The position numbers and the translations under genes were made by a program. A stretch of DNA of 42,149 nucleotides from Phycisphaerae bacterium. Lineage in GTDB: Bacteria > Planctomycetota > Phycisphaerae > Phycisphaerales > UBA1924. Within the stretch, counting starts at the first letter, position 1, and each line of letters starts with the position of its first letter. The stretch is taken from assembly GCA_016793195.1 (NCBI GenBank), contig JAEUJA010000001.1, positions 1-42,149 on the forward strand, read 5' to 3'. This document shows positions 17,745-26,203 of the stretch, in pieces. Under the pieces are notes generated by a model. It was not told the DNA's origin, did not search any database, and was given only the letters and a program-made list of their open reading frames with translations.

Positions 17745-19073
17745 ATGGCCAGAAAGACCGACGGCGCCGACGGGAATGGCGGTGGACCGAGCCGCGAGGG
17801 CGAATCGGGGAGCTTCCGGGGTCGGAAGGTCACGACGTGCTCGTTCTGCGGGAAGACGAGCCGCGAGGTCGGCCCCATGGTCGAGGGGCCGAACGAGGTC
17901 TACGTGTGCTCCAACTGCACGGACCTTTGCCAGAACATTTTCCGCCAGGAACGCCGGCGGGTGTCCTCGGTCTCCAGCGCGCTGCGTCAGGTTCCGGCGC
18001 CGCGGGAGATCAAGGAGTACATGGACCAGTATGTGATCGGGCAGGACTTCGCCAAGCGGGCCCTGTCGGTCGCGGTGCACAACCACTACAAGCGGCTGCT
18101 GCACCTTGAGAACGCCGAGCCGGGCTCGGTGGAACTCGACAAGAGCAACATCCTGCTGATCGGCCCGACGGGCTCGGGCAAGACGCTGCTGGCCAAGACG
18201 ATGGCGCGGTTGCTGAAGGTGCCGTTTGCGATCGGCGACGCGACCACGCTGACCGAGGCGGGGTACGTGGGCGAGGACGTGGAGAACCTGCTGCTGAAGC
18301 TGTTGCAGGCCGCGGACTTTGACCTGGAGGCGGCGCAGCGCGGCATTATCTACATTGACGAGATCGACAAGATCGGGAAGACGAGCAACAACGTCTCGAT
18401 CACGCGGGACGTGTCGGGCGAGGGCGTGCAGCAGAGCCTGCTGAAGATGCTGGAGGGGACGACGAGCAACGTGCCGCCGCAGGGCGGGCGGAAGCACCCC
18501 GAGCAGCAGTACATCCAGCTGGACACGACGAACATTCTGTTCATCTGCGGCGGGACGTTCGTGGGCCTGGAAGAGATCATCCGCCGACGGATCGGCAAGA
18601 CGCGGATCGGGTTCGTGGCGGCCGAGTCCCAGGCGCCGGACGCCGAGGCGCAGCGCTCGGAGATTCTGGCCAAGGTGATCGCCGACGACCTGATCGACTA
18701 CGGCATGATCCCCGAGTTCGTGGGGCGATTGCCGGTGCTCGCGCCGCTCATGCCGCTGACGCTGGACGCGATGGTGTCGATCCTGACCGAGCCCAAGAAC
18801 GCGCTGGTGCGTCAGTACCAGCACCTGTTCAGGCTCGAGGGGGCCAAGCTCGAGTTCACCGACGACGCGCTGCGCGAAGTGGCGCGGCGCGCGACCAAGC
18901 GCGAGACGGGCGCCCGCGGCCTGCGTTCGGTCATGGAAGAGATCATGCTGGGGCTGATGTACGAGCTGCCCGACCTCGATGCGCGAGGCTCGGAGTTCAT
19001 CATCGACCAGCGCGCGGTCCAGGAACGGGTCCCGCTGGCGCAGCTGCGCACGGCCCGCAAGGAATCGGCGTAG
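17745..19073 (+). CDS. clpX: ATP-dependent Clp protease ATP-binding subunit ClpX
   Basis: AAA+ unfoldase that feeds substrates to ClpP. The 442 residues include the N-terminal zinc-binding domain (Cys32, Cys35, Cys55, Cys58), Walker A GPTGSGKT at 140-147, pore-1 loop GYVG at 173-176, Walker B IIYIDE at 201-206 and the IGF loop at 288-290, which docks on ClpP. The presence of IGF means this ClpX can partner ClpP, although clpP is not in the window. The first 25 residues form a Gly/Glu-rich tail before the zinc domain. A strong terminator hairpin follows at 19104. Confidence 0.96.
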   Translation: MARKTDGADGNGGGPSREGESGSFRGRKVTTCSFCGKTSREVGPMVEGPNEVYVCSNCTDLCQNIFRQERRRVSSVSSALRQVPAPREIKEYMDQYVIGQDFAKRALSVAVHNHYKRLLHLENAEPGSVELDKSNILLIGPTGSGKTLLAKTMARLLKVPFAIGDATTLTEAGYVGEDVENLLLKLLQAADFDLEAAQRGIIYIDEIDKIGKTSNNVSITRDVSGEGVQQSLLKMLEGTTSNVPPQGGRKHPEQQYIQLDTTNILFICGGTFVGLEEIIRRRIGKTRIGFVAAESQAPDAEAQRSEILAKVIADDLIDYGMIPEFVGRLPVLAPLMPLTLDAMVSILTEPKNALVRQYQHLFRLEGAKLEFTDDALREVARRATKRETGARGLRSVMEEIMLGLMYELPDLDARGSEFIIDQRAVQERVPLAQLRTARKESA

Positions 19074-19095
19074 GCCGGGCCTTCGACAGTTTGAG

Positions 19096-20661
19096 CTAAT
19101 TCAACGGGACGCCGGCGATCGGCGTCCCGTCTTTGTTTGCGCACATCGCGTAGACGCGCACGCCGCTGTCGAGCAGACGGCGCGCCTCGCGGGGTTCACC
19201 GGCCAGCAGGTGGCAGGTGGGGGCGGCGACTCTCAGGGCCGCGGCGGCGGCGAGCAGCGGGGCGTTCAGCGTCGCCCACGCGAGCGCGGCGTCGAGCTCG
19301 CACCAGGCCCGCCCGGTCTCGCCGGGAGCACGCGCCGACGCCACCAGGTGCAGCGAACCGGCCGCGTCACGCGCCAGCGCCACGCCCGGCGCGACGGGGC
19401 ACGCCAGCGAAATCGGCGATAGGCCCTCGATGAGGGCGACGAGGGCGCTGGGCGCTGCGAAGGACGGGGAAACTGGCGCGTGCGGCGTGTCCGACCGGAG
19501 CGCGTCGGGAATCGAAACCGGCGTGGGAGTCGGCGCGGCGTCGGACGCCGACTCGGGCGCCATGTCGGGCGTGGTCTGGGTTGCAAGCACGGGGTCGAGC
19601 GGGCGACGCGGCCGGCGCGATTCGAGCGGGCCGACCTGGCCGGCGGGCGACATTACGTCGTGCAACGCGGCCCTGTAGGCGTCGGTGCGGGTCACGTTCC
19701 GAGCGCGAGCGTCGGGAGTCATCGGGGCTTCGGGCGGGGTGGGGGCGGCGTCGCCGGTGGGTGCCGGCTGGCCACGGCATTCCAGGAGCGGCACGAGTGA
19801 GTCGAGCGAGGCTGGCGAGATGCCACGGAACAGCGTGCGCGAATTCCACGCCGTGACTCTGACGGCGCCAGGGACGAGTTCGATCTCGCGCCCCAGGAAG
19901 GTGCGCGACGCGGCGGCGAGCTTGTCGGCGGCGGCCTTGGCCTTGTCGCCCGCGGCGCCCATGATCGCCAGCCGCACGATCTTGTCGCGGGTGTCGTCGC
20001 GGGTGCCGAGGGACTTGAGCGTGCGATAGCAGGCGACGACCGCGGCGTCGTCCGAGCCGCAGAGCAGCGTCAGCGACGTGATGGAGGGGAGCGCCGCCAG
20101 CGCGGGCTCGTCGGTCTCGTCGACCTGGACCAGCCAGCGCCGGGCTTGGGAGTTGGCGGCGCGGACGGCGTCCTCGGGCGAGGCACAAGGCGCGGGTTCG
20201 GCGGAAGCGTTGAAGAGATCGATGCTGGTGGTGCCGGCGCGGACGCGGAGCAGGGCCGTGCAGCCCGCGTCGTCGGCGCTGAGCTTGGTGAACTGCCCGA
20301 CCCAGGCGGAGGCCAGGACGGGGAGATGGCCCAGGATGAGGGCTTCGACACGAGGCTCGGGGAGCGGGCCGAGATCGTCGTGGCGATCATGCTGGCGGAT
20401 CGAGGTATCTTCGACGAACGGCGCGGAAGGGCCGAGGTTGACGCTCGGCGCGGGCGCGACGGGCTCCGCCGGGCGGGGCGGCGACGACTCGAAGGCGCGG
20501 GCGGGCGCCAGCGGCCCGTCGCCCAAGAAAAGGTCCGCCAGCGCGTCGGTCGGCTGGGACCCGGCCCTGCGGAATGGGATCGGCGCGTCGCTCCGCATGG
20601 ACATGCCCGATTCTCCCTCGATGCTCACGCGACGATGACCCGGCGACGATTCAACGCTCAT
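19096..20661 (-). CDS. Partner of the ParA-CBM48 protein; degenerate MinD/FlhG-like fold predicted
   Basis: A 521-residue protein of unrecognised family. Residues 1-100 are disordered and Pro/Ala-rich. Residues 105-270 resemble the second half of a MinD/FlhG-type fold: GHLPVLASAWVGQF (111-124), then WLVQVDETDEPALAALPSIT, LTLLCGSDDAAVVACYRTLK and LAIMGAAGDKAKAAADKLAA ending at TFLGREIELVPGAVRV. No Walker A lysine loop is visible, so it would not hydrolyse ATP. A second disordered stretch (300-400) leads to a compact Ala/Leu-rich C-terminal domain (405-521). The ATG at 20661 overlaps the upstream parA stop (ATGA), so the two are translationally coupled. The last 30 bases carry the clpX terminator hairpin. 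Confidence 0.7.
   Translation of the reverse strand: MSVESSPGHRRVSIEGESGMSMRSDAPIPFRRAGSQPTDALADLFLGDGPLAPARAFESSPPRPAEPVAPAPSVNLGPSAPFVEDTSIRQHDRHDDLGPLPEPRVEALILGHLPVLASAWVGQFTKLSADDAGCTALLRVRAGTTSIDLFNASAEPAPCASPEDAVRAANSQARRWLVQVDETDEPALAALPSITSLTLLCGSDDAAVVACYRTLKSLGTRDDTRDKIVRLAIMGAAGDKAKAAADKLAAASRTFLGREIELVPGAVRVTAWNSRTLFRGISPASLDSLVPLLECRGQPAPTGDAAPTPPEAPMTPDARARNVTRTDAYRAALHDVMSPAGQVGPLESRRPRRPLDPVLATQTTPDMAPESASDAAPTPTPVSIPDALRSDTPHAPVSPSFAAPSALVALIEGLSPISLACPVAPGVALARDAAGSLHLVASARAPGETGRAWCELDAALAWATLNAPLLAAAAALRVAAPTCHLLAGEPREARRLLDSGVRVYAMCANKDGTPIAGVPLN
19104..19140 (+). terminator. Intrinsic terminator of clpX, inside the 3' end of the convergent gene
   Basis: ACGGGACGCCG (19104-19114) and CGGCGTCCCGT (19120-19130) form a perfect 11-base-pair stem with loop GCGAT, followed by CTTTGTTTGC. 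It begins 31 bases after the clpX stop. The same bases encode the last residues of the minus-strand partner gene. Confidence 0.8.
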
Positions 20662-22202
20662 TCGACGTGGACCACGCTGTTGTGCTCGCCGAACGGGTTG
20701 ACCTCGGTGCCCGGGTTGAACGAGTCGGCGCACCAGCGCCCGTCGATGACGAGTCGGTAGGAGTGCCGTCCGGGCGGCATGGGAACGCACAGTTCGAGCA
20801 CGCCGAGCTGGGGGTTCGCGCGAAGCCGGTGCGCATCCGGCGACCAATTGTTGAAGTTTCCCGCGACGCACACGTCCCCGCCGAGGGACATGGGCTGGAC
20901 GAAGAGGACGCCCTGACGCGTCGAGCGGGCGCCGAAGAGGCGGGCGACGACCGGTGGTGTGGCGGCGGGCGGGCGAACCTCCAGGGCATCGGCCATGAGG
21001 GAGACGCGCGCGGGTTCGGGGGAGGCGTGAGTTGTCGGCGGGGGAGCTGCCTGAACGTGGGCAAGAGCGCGGGAATGTGCGACGGCCGCGGGCGTTTCCT
21101 GATCGTGATCGCGCCGCATGAGCTTCTGAGCGCGGCGAGCGACGTCCTGGGCCCGGGAGATGCGGGATTCGCCGAGGGGCTCGAGCGCCGGCGCCGCGGA
21201 CACGGCGGGGCCTGAAACCGGGTGCGGCGGGTGGCTTTGATGGGAAATCGGCGCGTCCGCGGACGTGACGCCGGCGAGGGCGGGCTCGGTGGCGGGGATC
21301 GGCTCGTGCAGGTCCGGGCGCATGGTGTCGCCGGCGCTTGCGACGCGGTGGGCGACCTCGGCGGTGCTGACGGCGTTGGCGACGACGCGGACGGGGCTGA
21401 CGCCGGAGGCCGCGGAGGCCTCGGTCGCAAGCCCGATGACCGCCAGCAGCCAGTCCGAGAGCAAGGCGTAGTCGGTCGAGCCGTGGGACTCGTGGTCGTG
21501 GTCGATGATGGGGCGTCCGAATGCCGCGGCTTCTTTTAGCTTTGGGTCGCGCCGGATGGCGATGGGGGCGACGCGATCGACGAACTGGCGGCGGAGCTCG
21601 TCGAGCAGGGCGGAGGAGTGAACATCGTCGGGGTCGTGGAGCGTGCCAAAGAGGCGGACGGGCGTCTGTACGCCGATGCGTCGGTTCAGGCTCTCGACGG
21701 TCTGCACCTGCTTGGCCGCCCCCTGCAAGGCAAAGTACCCGGTTTCGACGGGGATGAGGACGGTGGTGGCTGCGGTGAGGGCGTTGAAGGTCAGGAGTCC
21801 GATGGAGGGGGGGCAATCGATGATGGTGGCGTCGTAGTCGGCCGAGAAGTGGTTGAGGAGGTTGGCGAGGCGGCGTTCCTTGTCGGGCTTGTCGGCCAGC
21901 CCGCCGCGGGCGGCTTCGAGGCCCGCGAGCTTCATGCGGCTCGGGGCCAGGTCCAGGCCCCGGGCGACGCGCCAGAGGAGACGGCTCTGATCGATCGAGC
22001 GAGGGGGCGCGAGGAGGGCGTCGGCGATGTCAAGGTCGATGCGAGCTTCAGGGATGCCGAGGCCTGCGGCGCAGTGGGCCTGGGGGTCCATGTCGACCAG
22101 GAGGGTGCGGATGCCGCGTTTGGCCCAGACCCCGGCGAGATTGATCGCGCTGGTGGTCTTGCCGCATCCGCCCTTTTGATTGATAATCGCGATGGTCCGC
22201 AT
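20658..22202 (-). CDS. ParA/Soj-type ATPase fused to a C-terminal CBM48 (AMPK-beta-like) domain
   Basis: The 514 residues begin with a complete ParA/Soj ATPase: deviant Walker A KGGCGKTT (10-17), switch VDMDPQAH, Walker B region IIDCPPSIGLLT and ALQGAAKQV. ParA proteins form ATP-dependent dimers that position DNA or cellular cargo. A disordered Ala/Pro/His-rich linker (about 260-410) joins it to an Ig-like glycogen-binding domain at about 414-514 (VCVAGNFNNWSP...YRLVIDGRWCAD...). This domain keeps the carbohydrate-contact residues of AMPK-beta: Trp453 in NNW, Trp490 in GRW and Asn508. The ATG at 22202 directly starts the ATPase. There is no parB, so chromosome partition is unlikely. The coupled next gene is the probable partner. 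Positioning of glycogen or another glucan cargo is an inference. Confidence 0.88.
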   Translation of the reverse strand: MRTIAIINQKGGCGKTTSAINLAGVWAKRGIRTLLVDMDPQAHCAAGLGIPEARIDLDIADALLAPPRSIDQSRLLWRVARGLDLAPSRMKLAGLEAARGGLADKPDKERRLANLLNHFSADYDATIIDCPPSIGLLTFNALTAATTVLIPVETGYFALQGAAKQVQTVESLNRRIGVQTPVRLFGTLHDPDDVHSSALLDELRRQFVDRVAPIAIRRDPKLKEAAAFGRPIIDHDHESHGSTDYALLSDWLLAVIGLATEASAASGVSPVRVVANAVSTAEVAHRVASAGDTMRPDLHEPIPATEPALAGVTSADAPISHQSHPPHPVSGPAVSAAPALEPLGESRISRAQDVARRAQKLMRRDHDQETPAAVAHSRALAHVQAAPPPTTHASPEPARVSLMADALEVRPPAATPPVVARLFGARSTRQGVLFVQPMSLGGDVCVAGNFNNWSPDAHRLRANPQLGVLELCVPMPPGRHSYRLVIDGRWCADSFNPGTEVNPFGEHNSVVHVE

Positions 22203-22421
22203 CGCAGCCCCCGACGTCCATGTCTGGGTGATCGCACGGGATAAGACGCACATGGGGCGCGAGAAACGCAAGGCCCGCGATCGGTTATCGGTTGGGCGTT
22301 GGAATCGCCATGAAGATTGCCCAGAGCGCCCGGCCTGCCACGCGCGATGTGGTGGATCGCCCCACGCGAGCGAACGACGGTCTTGGGCCCGGCGGGCGGT
22401 TCTTGGGCGCGACCGGGGCGC

Positions 22422-23588
22422 TCAGACCCGGATCGAATCGATAGCGCCCAGCACGATCGCGAGGCTGGGGTTGTCTTTGACGATGCACACTCCGCCGTCG
22501 TGGGGAAGGACCAGACGCAACACGCCGCCCTGGACTTTCTTGTCGTGCCCCATGAGTTCGAGCACCCGGTCGCTCGGGGGCAGGCCCCGGACCTTGGTCG
22601 GCAGACCGAGGCGTGAAAGCAGGGAGCCGACGCGATCTCGGAGCGAGGGCGAGGCGACGCGGTACGACACGGCGGTTTCGAGGGCCGCCATGATGCCGAG
22701 GGCGACCGCTTCGCCGTGATGGAGGGGGGCGTCGGTGGGCTGGCCGGTGGGCGAGAGGTTGGGAAGCGTCTCGATCGCGTGCCCGAAGGTGTGCCCGAGG
22801 TTGAGCAGGGCACGCCCGCCCACGATGCTCTCGGCCTCTTCGCGTTCGTCGCCCGCGACGACGCGGGCCTTGATCGCGACGTTGCGGGATACAAGCTCGG
22901 CGAGCGTGCCTGAGTCCCGCGACAGGATCGCCGGGGCGCTCGATTCGATCCATGGCAGCAGCGTCGGATCACCGAACTGGCCCGAGAGCAGGGCGTGCTT
23001 CACGCACTCGGCCATCCCCGCGCGGAGCTGGCGATCGGGGAGGGACGAGAGCAACGAGATGTCGGCGACGACCAGGCGCGGCTGATGGAACGCGCCGACG
23101 AGGTTCTTTTTCAGTGAGCCGTCGGGCGTGCGGAGGTTCACGCCGGTTTTGCCGCCGACGGAGGCGTCGACCATGGAGAGCAGGGTGGTGGGGCACTGGA
23201 TGACGGGCACGCCGCGTCGGTAGGTGGCGGCGGCGAAGCCCGCGACGTCGCCCACGATCCCGCCGCCGAGGGCGATCACCGGGTCGCGGCGCTCGTGCCT
23301 TGATTCCGCGATCGCGACGAGGACACGATCGAGCGTTTCGAGCGACTTGTCGGGCTCGGACGGGCGGATGGTGATGCCGGCGGTTGCGAACTGCCGGCGC
23401 GAGAGGGCCGAGGCGAGGTTCGCGCGGGCGAGCTCGGGTAGGCCGTCGTCGATGACGATGAAAGCGCGTGCGGCGTTGGGGCAGAGTGCGCGCACGCGAT
23501 CGGCGAGCGTGCCGGTGAGCGAGTGGCCGACGAGGACTTCGTAGTCCCGCGTGCCGTCGAGCGAAACTTGAACGCGCGAGAGGGTCAT
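22422..23588 (-). CDS. aroB: 3-dehydroquinate synthase
   Basis: Second step of the shikimate pathway: converts DAHP to 3-dehydroquinate, using NAD+ and a divalent metal. The 388 residues show the NAD-binding signature ALGGGIVGDVAGFAA (about 106-120), CPTTLLSMVDASVGGKTGVN (from 132), and the metal ligands Glu194 (MAECVKH), His266 (NLGHTFGH) and His291 (LHHGEAVA). The ATG at 23588 is 18 bases after the rsfS stop, so rsfS-aroB is a likely two-gene unit. The 219-base gap after it, before parA, contains nothing recognised. Confidence 0.95.
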   Translation of the reverse strand: MTLSRVQVSLDGTRDYEVLVGHSLTGTLADRVRALCPNAARAFIVIDDGLPELARANLASALSRRQFATAGITIRPSEPDKSLETLDRVLVAIAESRHERRDPVIALGGGIVGDVAGFAAATYRRGVPVIQCPTTLLSMVDASVGGKTGVNLRTPDGSLKKNLVGAFHQPRLVVADISLLSSLPDRQLRAGMAECVKHALLSGQFGDPTLLPWIESSAPAILSRDSGTLAELVSRNVAIKARVVAGDEREEAESIVGGRALLNLGHTFGHAIETLPNLSPTGQPTDAPLHHGEAVALGIMAALETAVSYRVASPSLRDRVGSLLSRLGLPTKVRGLPPSDRVLELMGHDKKVQGGVLRLVLPHDGGVCIVKDNPSLAIVLGAIDSIRV

Positions 23589-23605
23589 GTGGAATCCGGG
23601 CGGAT

Positions 23606-24193
23606 TCAGTGATCGAACGAGACTTCGCCCGCGCGGAGGCCGGCGCGGTTTCGGACGACGGCCTCGGGGCGTTCCCACTCGACGCGTTTGGCGTCGCCCC
23701 AGAGCATTTCGAGGTCGTAGTGGGCGCGGATGTTGGGCTCAAAGACGTGCACGATGACGTCGACGAAGTCGGCGAGCAACCAGGTGGACTGGTCGTCGGC
23801 GTCGCTGCGCCAGGCCGCGTGCCCGAGCTTGTCGCCCACCTTGCGGACGTTCTGGACCACGCCGTGCATCTGGCGGTCGGAGGTGCCCGAGCCGATCACG
23901 ACAAAGTCGGTGATGGGGCTCTTGCCGCGCACGTCGAGCACGACGATGTCGGTGCACTTGTCGTCGTGCATGGAGCGGGCGAGCTCGATCGCCAGGGTTT
24001 GTGTGTCGGGGCGAGTGGGGGCCTTTTTCCCGGCGGCGGCGCGAGGCTTGGGCGCGGCTGGGGGTGTCGACCGGGGCGCGTCAGCTTCCGGGCACGTCGG
24101 GGCGCCGTCGGGGTCGACCTTGGGAGTGGATTCTGATCCGGCGGCCTTGGTGCGGCGCGCGGGTGTCTTGCGTGTCGTCTCTCGTTTGGCCAT
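23606..24193 (-). CDS. rsfS: Ribosomal silencing factor RsfS, with a disordered N-terminal extension
   Basis: Binds ribosomal protein uL14 and blocks subunit joining under starvation. The family domain spans about residues 65-185 of 195: AIELARSMHDDKCTDIVVLD, ITDFVVIGSGTSDRQ (the conserved D-x-FVI-x-SG-S-RQ region), and TWLLADFVDVIVHVF. About 60 residues of Lys/Arg/Pro/Ala-rich sequence precede it; most RsfS proteins are 105-130 residues and lack this. The ATG at 24193 is the only good start upstream of the extension. It is divergent from fkbM across 40 bases, so the two genes share a very short control region. Confidence 0.9.
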   Translation of the reverse strand: MAKRETTRKTPARRTKAAGSESTPKVDPDGAPTCPEADAPRSTPPAAPKPRAAAGKKAPTRPDTQTLAIELARSMHDDKCTDIVVLDVRGKSPITDFVVIGSGTSDRQMHGVVQNVRKVGDKLGHAAWRSDADDQSTWLLADFVDVIVHVFEPNIRAHYDLEMLWGDAKRVEWERPEAVVRNRAGLRAGEVSFDH

Positions 24194-24233
24194 GCGAGGC
24201 AAGGATAGGAGGCGTGTGCTAGGCTCGTGGCGG

Positions 24234-25286
24234 ATGTTCGCACCCGCCGCATTCCAGTGTGCTTTGCTCGGGCCAATCACCCCCGCCCCGGCCCTCGCCC
24301 CCGCGCTCGTGGGGGAGTCGGCGCTGGACCCGACCCTTGCCACGCTCCTGATCGTCGCGGTGATACTGGCGCCGACGATCATGTCAATCCTGTTGATCGA
24401 CGCGCGGCGCAAGGCCGCCCGGGCCCTCAAGCGCCAGCGGCGGATCGAGCGCGTGCTCGACCAGACGCGGGTGGAACTCGACCGACTCCGGCGCGGCACC
24501 AGCCGGGCCGAGGCGATGGAACGGGTGGCCGCGATGGCTCGGGCGGGGGCCACTGGGCAGACCAGCGGGCGGGAGGCGCCGGGCCTGCTGTCGCCTGATT
24601 TCCGTTCCGAGTTCGGCGAGGATTCGCTCATCTGGCAGTTGCTCGATCGCCAGACGACCGGCTTTTTTGTCGAGGTCGGGGCGTACGACGGCGTGACGCT
24701 CAGCGTGAGCGCCGCGTTCGAGGCGATCGGCTGGACGGGGCTGCTCATCGAGGCGATCCCAGAGCGGTTCGAGCAGTGCAAATCATCGCGGCCCAAGAGC
24801 CGGGTGGTACACGCCGCCCTCGGCAAGCGGGGGAGTTCGGGCACGACGCGGTTCCACGTCGCGCGGGGCGAGGGGCTGGAGGTGCTGTCGTATCACCACA
24901 CGCCGCCGGAGCAGGAGCGCGAGGTGCGGAAGCGCGGCGCCGCGATGCAGGAAGTCGAGGTGCCGCTGATGTCGATGGACGCGCTGCTCGAGGGGCACAC
25001 GGGTCCGATCGACTTTGCGAGCATCGACGTGGAGGGCGCGGAGCTGGAATTGCTCGATGGGTTTGACTTGAAAAAGTGGAAGCCGCGCCTCATCGTGATC
25101 GAGGACATCTCGGCCGGCAAAAGCCCGGCGCTGAACGCGAAGCTCGACGCGTGCGGGTATGTGCTGGTGGCGTGGCTGGGGTTCAACCAGGTGCGTGTGC
25201 ATCGTGGCGAGGAGGCGATCCTGGCGCGGGCCGCGGTGCTGCCGAAGGGCGCGCCGATGTTCGCCGAGGACGCGGGCGGGGCATGA
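24234..25286 (+). CDS. FkbM-family methyltransferase with N-terminal membrane anchor
   Basis: Probable SAM-dependent O-methyltransferase acting on a surface glycan or glycolipid. The 350 residues start with one transmembrane segment (about 33-58, LATLLIVAVILAPTIMSILLI) and a short basic coiled coil. The FkbM domain follows at about 120-330: FFVEVGAYDGVTLSVSAAFE (SAM-site region), GWTGLLIEAIP, and IDFASIDVEGAELELLDGFD, the last a strong family signature. The ATG at 24234 lacks a good ribosome site; its stop overlaps the start of the following GT2 gene (ATGA). The group of sugar-modifying genes here supports a glycan substrate. Confidence 0.87.
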   Translation: MFAPAAFQCALLGPITPAPALAPALVGESALDPTLATLLIVAVILAPTIMSILLIDARRKAARALKRQRRIERVLDQTRVELDRLRRGTSRAEAMERVAAMARAGATGQTSGREAPGLLSPDFRSEFGEDSLIWQLLDRQTTGFFVEVGAYDGVTLSVSAAFEAIGWTGLLIEAIPERFEQCKSSRPKSRVVHAALGKRGSSGTTRFHVARGEGLEVLSYHHTPPEQEREVRKRGAAMQEVEVPLMSMDALLEGHTGPIDFASIDVEGAELELLDGFDLKKWKPRLIVIEDISAGKSPALNAKLDACGYVLVAWLGFNQVRVHRGEEAILARAAVLPKGAPMFAEDAGGA

Positions 25287-26134
25287 CGCGTTTCGACGTG
25301 GTGATCCCGACGTTCAACGCGCCCTCGGCGCGCTTGGCCGCGGCGGTGGGGTCGGCGCGGGCGTGCGCGGGCGTGTCGCGTGTGATCGTGGTCGACGATG
25401 GCTCGGAGCCCGCGACCAGCGCTCCCGAAGGATGCGAATTGATACGCCAATCCAATACGGGCCCGAGCGCGGCACGCAACCGCGGGATCGAGGTGAGCGA
25501 CGCGGCATGGGTTGTGTTCCTTGACGACGACGATGAGCTGATCCCGGCGGGCGTGGGTGCGATGATCGCGCTAGCGGAGAGACTCGGCGCGATCGGCGCG
25601 GTGGCAGCGCGCTTCGAGCGCCGCGGCGAAGTACCGCGTCTCAAAGGCGTGCCGAGTGAATGGTCGGGAAAGCTCCTGCCGCGGTGGGAGGACGTGCTGC
25701 GGCCGATCGCGATCTTCGGCGCGTCGGGGCTGCTGGTCTCGCGCCGGGCGATCGATGTCGGGATTCGCTTTGATCCTGATCTTCGCGTCGGCGAGGACCG
25801 CGAGTTTCTAGCGCGGGTTGGACAGCGTGGGCCGATCGCGGTGTCGGGTGAGCCGGCGCTGACGGTCGCGCTGCGCGACGAGGGGAACCTGAGTTCGGCG
25901 GCTCATCTGGCGAGGCGGGCTCGCGATCATGCCGTGATCGCGGGGCGCTTTGGCGGGGCGGAATGTGCGGCGCACCTGCGCGAGGCGACGACGTGGCTTG
26001 TGAACGCGGCGGCCAGGGCGGGGGTCGATGACGCATCGTGGCGGGCTTTGGTGGGATTGATGCAATCGCGCGGGTGGCCCGTGCCGCTCAAGGCCCGAGT
26101 GCGAAGGATGTTCCGCCGGGCGAAGGGTGCGTGA
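25283..26134 (+). CDS. Glycosyltransferase family 2 (a)
   Basis: Transfers a sugar from a nucleotide-sugar donor, probably in surface polysaccharide synthesis. The 283 residues begin with the GT-A opening FDVVIPTFNAPSARL and have VIVVDDGSEP, NTGPSAARNRGIEV and the metal-binding DxD region VVFLDDDDELIPAG. The C-terminal helical region is basic. No membrane segment is seen, so it is a soluble or peripheral enzyme. The start overlaps the fkbM stop. Confidence 0.9.
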   Translation: MTRFDVVIPTFNAPSARLAAAVGSARACAGVSRVIVVDDGSEPATSAPEGCELIRQSNTGPSAARNRGIEVSDAAWVVFLDDDDELIPAGVGAMIALAERLGAIGAVAARFERRGEVPRLKGVPSEWSGKLLPRWEDVLRPIAIFGASGLLVSRRAIDVGIRFDPDLRVGEDREFLARVGQRGPIAVSGEPALTVALRDEGNLSSAAHLARRARDHAVIAGRFGGAECAAHLREATTWLVNAAARAGVDDASWRALVGLMQSRGWPVPLKARVRRMFRRAKGA

Positions 26135-26203
26135 GCGGCCGGTCTGAGTTGGCATCGCGAGCGATGCAGAGGTGCCGGTGATCGGCGAGCTGGTGTCAGG
26201 CCA

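Noticed and set aside
20658-22202. Chromosome-partition ParA (parAB locus)
   Set aside because: No ParB gene or parS-like 16-mer palindromes nearby, and the C-terminal CBM48 domain is foreign to partition ParA.
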